Both the position numbers and the translations under genes were made by a program. The notes under the pieces were generated by a model. The model was given only the letters and a program-made list of their open reading frames with translations, ran no database searches and had not been told where the DNA came from. Shown here one piece after another: positions 1-7,822 of a DNA stretch of 41,390 nucleotides; positions within the stretch are counted from its first letter, which is position 1; every line of letters begins with the position of its first letter. The DNA is from an uncultured Ruminococcus sp. (GTDB taxonomy: Bacteria; Bacillota; Clostridia; Oscillospirales; Acutalibacteraceae), in assembly GCA_902777275.1 (NCBI GenBank), contig CACYTI010000018.1, positions 1 through 41,390 of the forward strand, read 5' to 3'.

Positions 1-90
1 CCGAAATGGAAGGCGTTTCTTGATCTGAAAGACTACTTTGATAGGAAAACCGGAACAGATCTTTATATGCTGATTGGAGTTACTCAATGA
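1..90 (+). CDS. C-terminal end of an unrecognised protein (cut by window edge)
   Basis: An open frame enters from the left edge in frame 1 and ends at TGA 88-90, giving the last 29 residues of a protein (it ends ...LIGVTQ). Its stop overlaps the ATG of the next gene in an ATGA arrangement, so the two are translationally coupled and probably co-transcribed. Too little is visible to name the family. Confidence 0.6.
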   Translation, partial: PKWKAFLDLKDYFDRKTGTDLYMLIGVTQ

Positions 91-518
91 ATTACAAGAT
101 TGAAAACTGCAAGGACGGCGATGCCGATTATATCATTGACAGGCTTGTAGAATACAACCTTTCCCGAGTCCCTGCAGAGCAGGAAACGTTGTTTGATACA
201 CTCGACAAAAAGATAACCGACGATGCCGGAAAAATTATTGCCGGTTGTATCGCTAAAATGTATTGCTGGAATGTTGCTTATATCGACACGCTTTGGGTTT
301 ATGAAACTTATCGTGGTAGAGGGTTAGGCGCAAAGCTACTTACTGAAGTAGAAAACACCGCCAAAGAAAAGGGATGTTATCTGATACACCTTGATACCTT
401 TGATTTTCAAGCAAAAGAATTCTATGAAAAGCAAGGTTATTCGGTGTTCGGAGTTTTAGATGATTGCCCGAAAAGACATTGCAGATATTACTTGAAAAAG
501 GTTATATCAACGCTTTGA
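87..518 (+). CDS. GNAT family N-acetyltransferase
   Basis: This 143-residue protein has the size and layout of a single-domain GCN5-related N-acetyltransferase, which moves an acetyl group from acetyl-CoA to an amine. The acetyl-CoA pyrophosphate-binding motif is visible as RGRGLG at about residues 76-81, preceded by the beta-strand AYIDTLWV. The C-terminal FYEKQGY is the usual motif B region with its tyrosine. The start ATG overlaps the stop of the upstream frame, so it belongs to an operon that begins outside the window. The substrate cannot be read from the sequence: small GNATs act on antibiotics, polyamines, peptides or ribosomal proteins. The family call is solid and the specific function is unknown. 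Confidence 0.9.
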   Translation: MNYKIENCKDGDADYIIDRLVEYNLSRVPAEQETLFDTLDKKITDDAGKIIAGCIAKMYCWNVAYIDTLWVYETYRGRGLGAKLLTEVENTAKEKGCYLIHLDTFDFQAKEFYEKQGYSVFGVLDDCPKRHCRYYLKKVISTL

Positions 519-683
519 GAATATCCGTAACGCTCAGACTCATAAAGTAATATAATTACCCTTCCTAACCGATTCTGATTTCAAAAGGGCGCATAAACAG
601 TACCTTTTTAAGCCTAAAAACGTGACACTTTTTCGATTTATTATTTCGTTCATAAAGCATAGTAATTTTATCGCTTTAAAGTG

Positions 684-712
684 TTGATTTTAAAGATTGT
701 TCGTGCTATAAT
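684..712 (+). promoter_or_regulatory. sigma-A type promoter of a gene-free transcription unit
   Basis: TTGATT (684-689) and TATAAT (707-712) are separated by 17 bp. Transcription would begin near 719 and runs into the hairpin terminator at 883-925 with no credible ORF in between. A second, poorer candidate (TTGATA 726-731, TATAAT 747-752, 15-bp spacer) lies just downstream. Confidence 0.55.
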
Positions 713-718
713 GATTGC

Positions 719-930
719 AGTACCGTTGATACTGTTTTGATACTGTTATAATTTGATGCCCAAAATAATAGGCATAATATCGAAAATAATGGTATCAAAA
801 GAAACGGATACTAAACTAATATATTTAGTGCCAAAATTTATCAAGCACGTGGGAGTAATTTTCTAAATCAGAATTATAATCACTGCCGCCAAGCGGGAAA
901 AACTCCTGCTTGGCGGCGGTTGTGTTTTTT
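719..930 (+). ncRNA. candidate structured small RNA (~210 nt)
   Basis: The stretch from 519 to 958 holds no convincing gene on either strand. It does contain a promoter (684-712) and a strong terminator (883-925). Between them are short inverted repeats: ATGCC...GGCAT near 755-777, GTATC...GATAC near 791-811, and ACTAAA...TTTAGT near 812-832. A nine-base complementarity also joins TTTTGATAC (736-744) to GTATCAAAA (791-799), so two alternative folds are possible. No family is recognised. The alternative is an untranslated leader or decayed gene remnant. Confidence 0.4.
883..927 (+). terminator. Rho-independent terminator, GC-rich stem
   Basis: A stem of about 13 bp is built around CCGCCAAGC (886-894) and GCTTGGCGG (908-916). 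It is followed by a T-rich run (920-928) on the plus strand. The same core stem recurs at 2076-2105. No plus-strand gene lies directly upstream, so it probably ends the candidate small RNA. Confidence 0.75.
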
Positions 931-958
931 GATTATTCTATGTATTAAAGTGCTGTAT

Positions 959-1612
959 TCATTCGGCATTGTTCATATCCTTTTTTGCTGCTATATAAGA
1001 ATATATTGTATCTATAACAGTTACTCCGATCAGCAAGCCTATCATCAAAAAGATATTCGGGAAAACAAAGGCAAGAATTAAAAGTATTATACCGAGTATA
1101 ATCATTGAAATGCCACCGAACAGTTGAGATTTTTTCCATACGGTATCGCTGCTCATGCTCCATTTTGTTCTCAATCCGATAAAAGAATTCTTTTTGGTCA
1201 GCGGCATAAGATTTCCGATAAAAATGAACAGAGCTCCGAAAATTAACAACAGTATTCTTTGAATATCGGAAAAGCCCGAGTTGATACTTTTTATGTCGTT
1301 GCTCTGAATATAAAGAATATAATAATCCAATGCGTTCAAGGCAAGGATAACAGCTATACCAAAATCTAATATCACTTTTTGGTTTTGTTCGTTTTTCATA
1401 AGGATTCCGGGAAGTAAAAAGATAAAGCTTAAAACAAAGATTGCAATCGGTAAAATCAATATTTCAAACTTGCTTCCGTAACGGTCAACCGTAAACTCGG
1501 ATCCGTAATGTGCCGGGATCTGATCTGGAAGAAAAATCAGCGCGATCAAACTTACTGTCAGCGGCAAGATCGCTAAAGATAAAAGCAGTATTTTTTTAAT
1601 TTTCATCGTCAT
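959..1612 (-). CDS. SdpI/YhfL-type membrane protein with DUF1648 domain (immunity-like)
   Basis: This 217-residue integral membrane protein has about six hydrophobic segments. The N-terminal part (LPDQIPAHY) matches the DUF1648 pattern. The later stretch GLRTKWSMSSDTVW is the conserved SdpI signature. In Bacillus subtilis SdpI gives immunity to the secreted toxin SdpC and sequesters the repressor SdpR at the membrane. Here the gene overlaps the upstream ArsR/SdpR-like gene by 17 bp, the same order as sdpR-sdpI. No SdpC-like toxin gene is visible nearby. It may be an orphan immunity or envelope-stress protein. The family call is strong and the role is inferred. Confidence 0.85.
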   Translation of the reverse strand: MTMKIKKILLLSLAILPLTVSLIALIFLPDQIPAHYGSEFTVDRYGSKFEILILPIAIFVLSFIFLLPGILMKNEQNQKVILDFGIAVILALNALDYYILYIQSNDIKSINSGFSDIQRILLLIFGALFIFIGNLMPLTKKNSFIGLRTKWSMSSDTVWKKSQLFGGISMIILGIILLILAFVFPNIFLMIGLLIGVTVIDTIYSYIAAKKDMNNAE

Positions 1613-1874
1613 TCTCTCCTTTCAAAGCGTTAAGCCAAACGATAAGCTCACCGAGAACAGAAAGATTTAATTCGTAATAAATAAAATTCTTGTATTTGGT
1701 TTCGTAGATGATATTCGCTTTTTTCAGCTTTGACAAATGGTATGACAATGCTTGCGGAGTAATATCAAGATACTCCGCCAAATCTCCTGTGCTGATTTTG
1801 CCCTCCCGCAGCTTCATAATAATAGCTCTGCGCGTGTCATCGGCTAAAGCGGAAAGAATTTTATTTATAGACAT
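1596..1874 (-). CDS. ArsR/SdpR-like winged-helix transcriptional repressor
   Basis: This 92-residue protein spans one ArsR-type winged helix. The recognition region PQALSYHLSKLKKANII (about residues 40-56) carries the family signature, and LADDTRRAIIMKLREG near the N-terminus is the usual first helix. There are no cysteine or histidine clusters of the metal-sensing kind, which together with the downstream SdpI-like gene points to the SdpR subgroup. The gene is first in a two-gene minus-strand operon and overlaps its partner. An inverted repeat at 1891-1912 lies between the promoter and the start codon and is the probable autoregulatory operator. Confidence 0.9.
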   Translation of the reverse strand: MSINKILSALADDTRRAIIMKLREGKISTGDLAEYLDITPQALSYHLSKLKKANIIYETKYKNFIYYELNLSVLGELIVWLNALKGENDDEN

Positions 1875-1888
1875 GGGAATTGCTCCAA

Positions 1889-1956
1889 TCTATTTAAAAA
1901 CTTTCTTAAATATATTATAATGTTTGCAATGACGTTTGTAAATATCTATTTAAAAA
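1889..1956. promoter_or_regulatory. probable ArsR-type operators flanking the promoter
   Basis: TATTTAA (1891-1897) and TTAAATA (1906-1912) form an inverted repeat with perfect 7-bp arms just downstream of the -10 box. The 12-mer TCTATTTAAAAA occurs at 1889-1900 and again at 1945-1956, directly upstream of the -35 box. Repeats bracketing a promoter in this way are typical of repressor sites. Binding is inferred, not shown. Confidence 0.5.
1914..1942 (-). promoter_or_regulatory. promoter of the sdpR-sdpI-like operon
   Basis: On the minus strand TTTACA (1942-1937) and TATAAT (1919-1914) are spaced by exactly 17 bp, about 40 bp upstream of the ArsR-like start codon. Its -10 region overlaps a plus-strand TATAAT (1916-1921), so it may fire in both directions. 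Confidence 0.7.
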
Positions 1957-2112
1957 TAATTTTAATTAGTTTCGCGGCTTGTTTTAATCACTTGATTTAA
2001 AATAATAAATCTCAAATATCTAATATGATTTTAGGGTGTAAACGAAAATAAAATTCAAAATAGGAATAATAACAGCCGCCAAGCGGGATAATTTTTGCTT
2101 GGCGGAGTTTTT
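1928..2112 (+). ncRNA. possible second small transcript ending in a shared terminator stem
   Basis: The 390 bases from 1875 to 2265 contain no convincing gene. A weak plus-strand promoter (TTTAAA 1893-1898, 17 bp, TATAAT 1916-1921) faces a terminator at 2076-2112 with almost the same stem as the one at 886-916. This is a weaker case than 719-930. The transcript could equally be a leader or noise. Confidence 0.2.
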
Positions 2113-2113
2113 T
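2074..2113 (+). terminator. Rho-independent terminator, second copy of the CCGCCAAGC stem
   Basis: CCGCCAAGC (2078-2086) pairs with GCTTGGCGG (2097-2105) and is followed by a T-rich run at 2107-2113. The nine-base core is identical to the stem at 886-916, although loops and flanks differ. Confidence 0.65.
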
Positions 2114-2265
2114 GTTGCTTTATCCTCGGATTCGTGGTAAAATTTTAGTTAATACAATAGATATTTTGATCACGATGAGGCGGCGTACATTAATAAGACA
2201 AAATGAATTAAGGTTAAGACAACGCAAAAATTTGGATGACAATGCTGATAAGCGAGTGGTATGCT

Positions 2266-3645
2266 ATGAAAACAAAACATATTTCACAATTTGATAAAAT
2301 GACAAAGACGCCTGTATCAAGACTTGTTGTTGCGCTGTCAGTTCCCACAATCATCAGTATGCTTGTTACAAATATCTACAACCTTGTCGATACGGCGTTT
2401 GTCGGCCGGCTCGGAAACTCCGCAAGCGGCGCGGTGGGAATTGTATTCGGTTTCATGTCGGTGCTTCAGGCTGTGGGATTCATGTTCGGCAACGGCTCGG
2501 GAAGTATAATATCAAGGCTGCTCGGCGCGAAGGACGGAGCACAGGCTTCCAAGGTCGCTTCAACGGGATTTTTTTCTTCACTTGCTTTTGGCGCAGTATT
2601 GTCCGTTTTCTGCGCGTTTGTGCTTGATCCGCTTGTAATGTTTCTCGGCAGCACGGAAACCATAGCGCCGTTTGCTCAGACTTATATCAGCTATATTTTG
2701 ATTGCAGCTCCGTTTATCACGGCAAGCTTCACAATGAATAATATTCTGCGCTATGAGGGCAAGGCGGCTCTCGGCATGATCGGATTGGCTGTCGGCGCGG
2801 CGCTGAATATCGCGGGCGACCCGATATTGATGTTCGGCTTCGGAATGGGTATCGCCGGAGCGGGATTGTCAACCTGTATTTCTCAGATCATCGGCTTTTT
2901 TGTTCTGCTTGCGATGTTTTTGCTCGGGAAAACGCAATGCAAATTATCCGTTAAGCTGATTTCTCTGAAAAGCCTGCCCGATATAATCGCGACAGGTCTG
3001 CCCAGCCTGCTCAGACAGGGGCTTAACTCGCTCAGCACGGTGGTGCTCAACAACTGCGCCTCGGAGTTCGGAGATCCCGCCGTTGCCGCCATGAGCATTG
3101 TTTCACGCGTGATTTTCTTTACATTCTCGTTTGCGCTCGGAATCGGGCAGGGCTTTCAGCCCGTCTGCGGCTTCAACTACGGCGCGAAAAAATTTGACAG
3201 GCTGAAAGCCGCTTTCCGCTTTACAGTGCTGCTGTCGGAAATCATCATCGCGGTTATGTCCGTTGGCTTGCTGCTTTTCCCCGGAGAGATCATCCGTGTG
3301 TTCCGAGATGACAGCGCGGTTGTTGAGATAGGGACACGCGCTTTGATTTTACAGGCCATAGCGCAGATTTTTCTTCCGTTTTGTATGGTCACGGAGATGG
3401 CTCTACAAAGCGCGGGCAAAAAAATAGGCGCGTCGCTGTTGTCAATACTGCGAAACGGCTTGTTCTTCATTCCGCTGCTGCTGATCATGTCGAATGTCCG
3501 CGGGCTTGCGGGAATTCAGGAGGCGCAGCCGATTTCAACCGTTATTTCGGTTATTCCATCCGTTATTTTAGCGGTAAAATTTTTCAAAGAGTTGCCTGAG
3601 AGCGGCAAAGTTGAGACATCGGCTGACAAAGCCGAAACCGGCTGA
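2266..3645 (+). CDS. MATE family multidrug/cation efflux transporter
   Basis: This membrane transporter belongs to the multidrug and toxic compound extrusion family, which uses an ion gradient to expel organic cations or drugs. It has the usual length (459 residues from the chosen start) and about twelve hydrophobic segments. Family features are visible: SVPTIISMLVTNIYNLVDTAF near the N-terminus and the repeat-like GQGFQPVCGFNYGAKK in the second half. The open frame extends to ATG 2236. ATG 2266 is preferred because GAGTGG lies 6 bp upstream of it, while 2236 has no ribosome binding site. It is a separate paralogue of the MATE gene at 16655. The substrate is unknown. Confidence 0.9.
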   Translation: MKTKHISQFDKMTKTPVSRLVVALSVPTIISMLVTNIYNLVDTAFVGRLGNSASGAVGIVFGFMSVLQAVGFMFGNGSGSIISRLLGAKDGAQASKVASTGFFSSLAFGAVLSVFCAFVLDPLVMFLGSTETIAPFAQTYISYILIAAPFITASFTMNNILRYEGKAALGMIGLAVGAALNIAGDPILMFGFGMGIAGAGLSTCISQIIGFFVLLAMFLLGKTQCKLSVKLISLKSLPDIIATGLPSLLRQGLNSLSTVVLNNCASEFGDPAVAAMSIVSRVIFFTFSFALGIGQGFQPVCGFNYGAKKFDRLKAAFRFTVLLSEIIIAVMSVGLLLFPGEIIRVFRDDSAVVEIGTRALILQAIAQIFLPFCMVTEMALQSAGKKIGASLLSILRNGLFFIPLLLIMSNVRGLAGIQEAQPISTVISVIPSVILAVKFFKELPESGKVETSADKAETG

Positions 3646-3676
3646 TGTACTAAATCAAAAATGAAAGGCAATTTGT

Positions 3677-4105
3677 ATGAAGAAAGCATTTGCAATAACA
3701 TTTGCTGCCGCTCTGCTTATTGCGGCGCTTATGACAGGCTGCGCAAAGGATCGTCCTCCCGATGACGGCACTCCTTCTCCCGAGCCGCTTAACGGAGTTT
3801 TTTCGGGAGAATACGGTGAGCTGACATTTAACGGCGACGGCAAAAGCATTGAGCTGAACGTCAGCGGGGAATTTGCCCGTTTGAGCGGGATGACCGGAGG
3901 AGAAAGCGCCGGAACCTATGTTTTCCTGTTCCACAATGAGAGCTGGCGGAGGGACATGGCGGAATATTTTCGCGTCACGATAGACGATAAGAAGTATTCC
4001 TTCAACAATTCCGTCGGAAAGACCGATTCCGACACCTTGGTGTTTTATCTGCCGTCGGACAGCTCAAAGGAATTTGTTTTTGAAAAGCAAGGGGTAAAGG
4101 AGTGA
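3677..4105 (+). CDS. small exported lipoprotein, function unknown
   Basis: This 142-residue protein has a lipoprotein signal peptide: Lys-Lys at residues 2-3, a hydrophobic stretch, then lipobox LMTGC with Cys22 as the predicted lipidation site. The mature part is small, polar and rich in Gly, Asp and Ser. It looks like a compact beta-rich domain (NGVFSGEYGELTFNGDGKSI), similar in feel to lipocalin-like domains, but no family is recognised. The coding end overlaps the ribosome binding site of the zinc-ribbon gene that follows, so the two form an operon. It probably sits on the outer face of the membrane. Confidence 0.8.
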   Translation: MKKAFAITFAAALLIAALMTGCAKDRPPDDGTPSPEPLNGVFSGEYGELTFNGDGKSIELNVSGEFARLSGMTGGESAGTYVFLFHNESWRRDMAEYFRVTIDDKKYSFNNSVGKTDSDTLVFYLPSDSSKEFVFEKQGVKE

Positions 4106-4110
4106 AAAAT

Positions 4111-4842
4111 ATGTTTTGTACAAACTGCGGAGCACAGATAGACGGGAATGAAAAATTCTGCCGTGCGTGCGGAGCAAAAAATGACGGCACAACTCGGGAA
4201 AAGCCCACGGATAAAAAGATGATAAACGAGGGTGCAAGGGTGACGGAAAACATATATCTTTGCGGAGACGGAAAATACCGCTGGGTATACGAAATGCCGA
4301 TTCTGAAAAATCCGACTATCTTTATTCTTGTATGGAAAATTTTCTTCTTTATTTTATTGGGAATATTTGCCGTTACATTGATTTTTGACGCTTTTGAGGG
4401 GAATTTTGACGGCGAGCAATTTCTGAATACGCTGAAATTCATGGGGATTTTTCTTGCCGGCATGACTGTTTTGGTCGCGCTCGGCGTGCTGATTTACGCC
4501 GCGATCATGGGCGGAAAATATGTTGTGATGTTTGAGATGGACAACGACGGCATTAACCACAAGCAGCTCCCGAAGCAGGTGAAAAAGGCGCAGATGATTG
4601 GCTTTATCACCGCCTTGGCGGGCTTGGCGACGGGAAACGTCACAACAGTCGGAGTCGGACTTACATCCGCTTCGCGCAGTGAAATGTACTCGGAGTTTGA
4701 ACGTGTCCGCTCGGTAAAAGCGTATCCGCGCAGGCATTTGATAAAGGTCAACGAGCGTTTCGGCAAAAATCAGGTATACGCCGAATCTGCGGATTACGAT
4801 TTTGTTCTTAACTATATCCGCAAACGCATTAATATTAAATAA
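4111..4842 (+). CDS. zinc-ribbon membrane protein, function unknown
   Basis: The first 25 residues form a zinc ribbon with ligands Cys3, Cys6, Cys17 and Cys20. They are followed by a polar linker, then two hydrophobic segments at about residues 75-97 and 112-135 that look like transmembrane helices, and a polar C-terminal half. The start at ATG 4111 is chosen because AAAGGAG (4096-4102) lies 8 bp upstream. A GTG nine bases earlier lies inside that ribosome binding site. Proteins of this shape are common in Clostridia and lack a defined role. It is the second gene of a pair with the lipoprotein and ends just before a strong terminator. Confidence 0.8.
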   Translation: MFCTNCGAQIDGNEKFCRACGAKNDGTTREKPTDKKMINEGARVTENIYLCGDGKYRWVYEMPILKNPTIFILVWKIFFFILLGIFAVTLIFDAFEGNFDGEQFLNTLKFMGIFLAGMTVLVALGVLIYAAIMGGKYVVMFEMDNDGINHKQLPKQVKKAQMIGFITALAGLATGNVTTVGVGLTSASRSEMYSEFERVRSVKAYPRRHLIKVNERFGKNQVYAESADYDFVLNYIRKRINIK

Positions 4843-4844
4843 AA

Positions 4845-4886
4845 CAAGGCTTGGAATCCGTATCGGGCTCCAAGCCTTGAAATTTT
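4845..4886. terminator. bidirectional Rho-independent terminator
   Basis: An 11-bp perfect stem (CAAGGCTTGGA 4845-4855 with TCCAAGCCTTG 4869-4879) has T-rich tails on both sides. It serves the zinc-ribbon gene on the plus strand and the esterase operon arriving on the minus strand. Confidence 0.9.
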
Positions 4887-4891
4887 TGTCG

Positions 4892-5683
4892 TCAAAATTC
4901 ATTTCTGCGCGTCAGGAATGTGTGGAGAAAATCTCTGAAAACAGGCTCCCATGCGGTTTCGTGGTGCTTTTGCTCAAGCAGAACTATTTCATTTAGCAAA
5001 TGCATGGGATAGCACTCAAGCAGAATGTCATACGTCCGCTCGACGCCCTCGTATATGTCCTTCTCCAAGTCGTCGCCCGCTCCGGTATAAAGGTAAAGAT
5101 ACGGCATATCAAGTTGTATCTTTCTGTGGATCCAGCGGCTCATATCCTCTTCGGAGTAAAGCAGAAAAGCGGGGGAAAGCACGCCGGCGGCGCAGAATTT
5201 ATCCGGGTGGCTCAGCGCTGTGAAAAACGCTTGCAGACCGCCCGAGGAGCTGCCGCAGAACGCGGTGTTTTTTCTGCCTTTTTTCACGGGGAATCGCGCT
5301 TCAACGGCGGGCATTACCGTGTTGACTGTAAAAGCATCGAAGATTTCGCCCAGCGGAACGGGTTCTTTTTCAAGGTGCCTTGAGGGTAAGAGTGTGCCGA
5401 TAGTCTTCGGAGTTAGCTCGTTTGTGCGCTGATCTGAGTCGTCGTTATGTATCCCGACGATGATAGCCGTCTGACCGCTCATCTTGCGTTCGGCTCTCAC
5501 CGATTCGCGTGTGTGCCAGCAGCCGTAGGTGCTCGTCTCCTCGTCAAATAAATTAGAGCCGTCGGTCATGTAAATCACGGGAAGGGTCTCTCCGTCCTCA
5601 TGCGCGGGAACGAAAACCCTTACCAATCTGTCGTCTTGACCGGGATAAGGGAGCCAAAGCTCGGTTATTTTTTCTTCTGTCAT
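4892..5683 (-). CDS. alpha/beta-hydrolase of the esterase D / enterochelin esterase-like family
   Basis: This 263-residue cytoplasmic protein (no signal peptide) belongs to the putative esterase family (Pfam Esterase). The nucleophile elbow is CGSSSGG, with Ser146 in G-x-S-x-G. The likely catalytic histidine is in KHHETAW near residue 241. The N-terminal DRLVRVFVPAHEDGE and VIYMTDGSNLF are typical of this family. The natural substrate is unknown: relatives hydrolyse carbohydrate acetyl or feruloyl esters, S-formylglutathione or siderophores. It is the last gene of the minus-strand ClC-DUF389-esterase group, with a good ribosome binding site (AGGAGA) in a 31-bp gap after the DUF389 gene. Confidence 0.85.
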   Translation of the reverse strand: MTEEKITELWLPYPGQDDRLVRVFVPAHEDGETLPVIYMTDGSNLFDEETSTYGCWHTRESVRAERKMSGQTAIIVGIHNDDSDQRTNELTPKTIGTLLPSRHLEKEPVPLGEIFDAFTVNTVMPAVEARFPVKKGRKNTAFCGSSSGGLQAFFTALSHPDKFCAAGVLSPAFLLYSEEDMSRWIHRKIQLDMPYLYLYTGAGDDLEKDIYEGVERTYDILLECYPMHLLNEIVLLEQKHHETAWEPVFRDFLHTFLTRRNEF

Positions 5684-5714
5684 GTTATTTCTCCTGAAAA
5701 GTCGTGTGTAAAAT

Positions 5715-6488
5715 TTAACCGTTGTAATACATAAAGTAGGCTATGATAAAGCTTGGTATCAAGATAATGATAGTGTTCCGCACCATACGGAAGCGCAGCT
5801 TTTTCCACTCGCGCTCCGTCAGCTCGCGCACCTTCGGCGTTTTGAGAATGCTGAGAATGACAGCGGAGGCTAAGAAAATGAAATAGGCGTTCACAATAAA
5901 CAGATAAGCCGCTCCGCCCAGCATTTTCCAATGACCGTTGGCTATTGAGTAGCCGCAGGTGCAGATAGGAGGCATAAGAGCAGTTGCGATGGCTACGCCG
6001 GGGATAATGTTGTTGAATTGTCCGCTTCGGGTCTGACCGATTATTCCGGCTAATCCGCCAGCCGTAGCAATGATAACATCGAACAGTCCCGGCGATGTAC
6101 GCGCGAGCAGCTCGGAGGTCGCTTCTTTTTCGGGTGACAGAAGGAAATAAATTGTGGACGTCGCCAAGCTTATCAATATCTGCATCAAAAACCCGACGGC
6201 GTGGTTGCGCAAAAGACGGAAATCGTTTGATACAAGTCCGTAAGCCATGGCGAGAATGCTGCCCATAAGGGGCGAAATCAGCATTGCACCGATTATTACG
6301 GCGGTCGAATTGACGTTTAATCCCACCGAGGCTATTACCATTGCGCAAATCAGCACGCACATATTTGTGCCTGTGATTTTTCCTCCCGAGATCAGGCGCG
6401 AGCGTATCTCCTCGTGCGAGGCGGAGTCTTCCTTGAGCGAAAACATTTTTTTGAAAATTGTGCGAAGCTTTTCTTCATGGACAGTCAT
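5715..6488 (-). CDS. DUF389 family membrane protein
   Basis: This 257-residue membrane protein has at least five hydrophobic segments. The stretch GLNVNSTAVIIGAMLISPLMG (shared here only in outline, about residues 55-76) is the hallmark of the DUF389/TIGR00341 family, whose function is unknown. It overlaps the end of the chloride channel gene by 14 bp and has its own AAGGAG ribosome binding site inside that gene, so expression is coupled. The pairing suggests a shared role in ion homeostasis, which is inference from context only. Confidence 0.9.
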   Translation of the reverse strand: MTVHEEKLRTIFKKMFSLKEDSASHEEIRSRLISGGKITGTNMCVLICAMVIASVGLNVNSTAVIIGAMLISPLMGSILAMAYGLVSNDFRLLRNHAVGFLMQILISLATSTIYFLLSPEKEATSELLARTSPGLFDVIIATAGGLAGIIGQTRSGQFNNIIPGVAIATALMPPICTCGYSIANGHWKMLGGAAYLFIVNAYFIFLASAVILSILKTPKVRELTEREWKKLRFRMVRNTIIILIPSFIIAYFMYYNG

Positions 6489-7725
6489 TATTTGTTTCTC
6501 CTTCTGTTGTCGGTTCGTTCAGCAAAAATCGGGGAGTGGGAATGAATTTTGCCGCTGCCGCAGCGAATATCATTATCGGGATGAGCCTCAGCGGAAAAAC
6601 TATCATCAGCAGCAGAACGGTCGCCAAGGGCTTTTTCAGCGTGTGTCCGACCAGAGCGGCGGTAACTGCCGCCATGCAGAACACGGGGTTCAAGCCGAGC
6701 AGCAGGCTCATTGAGCAGCCGATACTCACTCCGCAGAAGATGACGGGGAAGAAGTGACCGCCTTTAAGCCCCGAGTCGATGCAGATATTCGTGAGTAGCA
6801 GCTTGACAACAGCAATCAAAATCAGCATAAACGCGCCGATTTTTTCCGCGTCCGCCGTGACCTCGGCAATTTGGTGCTCGCCCGAAAACATTGTAAGCGG
6901 AAGAAATGTTCCGGCAATACCGAGAAGCAGACCGCCTGCTGTTGCGCGAAGAATCGTGAACCTCTTTAATCTGCTCTTTATCGACGTGGTCAGCTTCTTG
7001 AACGCGAAATACAAATACCCCGCAAAAATACCGATAAGTGAAAGCGGAATAGCGTACAAATATTTCCAAAGCGTCATTCCGCCGAAATCCATGCTCTCCA
7101 TGCCCGTTTTTCCGCCTGTCAGCTTGTTGAGCAGGATAAACACGCCGAGCGAGCTTAGAATAGCCGTAAAGTACAGGACGATTTTTGAGGTTTTCGGCAA
7201 AACAGTTTCCTTGTCGGATTCTATCGGCTCAATAAATCCGAACATCGGCGAGCGGAATATTGTTCCGAGCGTCGCGCTCAGTCCTATCGCCGTCAGCTCC
7301 TCGACCTCATGCTTGTAGCGTTTCAGCTTGTCGCCTACCCATGTACACAAGCCCGCGATAACGCCCGTTAGCCCCGCCTCGGGACCGACGGAGGACCCTA
7401 TAAGCAGCGGAAACAGCGCCGAGCCTATGGTCGAAAAAACGTTGCCGTAAGGATAGCGCCCCGTCTTTTTTACCTTGCCGAGCACCACGTGCAGCTCCTC
7501 GGGGTAGTCGCCGAACTTTTTCTTCCACAAACCGACAAGCACGCCGCCGACGGCGCAGATGCACAGAGTGTACAGCGGAAAATCAATTTGCGAGGGAAGA
7601 AAATCCCACAAAAACTCGATTCCAAGGTTCATCAGCTTGAGGAAAGTCCAGACTATCGCGCCGACAATGGCTCCAAGCAAAATTGTGTAAAACAAAAAAA
7701 TAACATTATTTTTAAACTTCTTCAA
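6475..7725 (-). CDS. ClC-type chloride channel / H+-Cl- exchanger
   Basis: This 416-residue protein of the voltage-gated chloride channel family has about ten membrane segments. The selectivity-filter region GSSVGPEAG carries the gating glutamate at the expected spot, and GGHFFPVIF matches the conserved GGxFxP motif. TTG 7725 is taken as the start: GGAAGGTGG lies 5 bp upstream, whereas the longer frame back to 7776 overlaps the promoter -10 region (7765-7770). It heads an operon with DUF389 and esterase genes. Bacterial members help with acid resistance or halide export. Whether this one is a channel or an exchanger cannot be told. Confidence 0.9.
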   Translation of the reverse strand: MKKFKNNVIFLFYTILLGAIVGAIVWTFLKLMNLGIEFLWDFLPSQIDFPLYTLCICAVGGVLVGLWKKKFGDYPEELHVVLGKVKKTGRYPYGNVFSTIGSALFPLLIGSSVGPEAGLTGVIAGLCTWVGDKLKRYKHEVEELTAIGLSATLGTIFRSPMFGFIEPIESDKETVLPKTSKIVLYFTAILSSLGVFILLNKLTGGKTGMESMDFGGMTLWKYLYAIPLSLIGIFAGYLYFAFKKLTTSIKSRLKRFTILRATAGGLLLGIAGTFLPLTMFSGEHQIAEVTADAEKIGAFMLILIAVVKLLLTNICIDSGLKGGHFFPVIFCGVSIGCSMSLLLGLNPVFCMAAVTAALVGHTLKKPLATVLLLMIVFPLRLIPIMIFAAAAAKFIPTPRFLLNEPTTEGETNNDCP

Positions 7726-7764
7726 AAAAACCACCTTCCGTATTTTTAGACTATTTATATGCTT

Positions 7765-7793
7765 ATTATAAAACAAAATTATAAAAATGTCAT
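7765..7793 (-). promoter_or_regulatory. promoter of the ClC-DUF389-esterase operon
   Basis: On the minus strand ATGACA (7793-7788) and TATAAT (7770-7765) are spaced by 17 bp. The transcript would start near 7758, leaving a short leader before the TTG start at 7725. Confidence 0.7.
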
Positions 7794-7822
7794 TACTTTT
7801 TTTGTTAAATTTGGATTAAATG

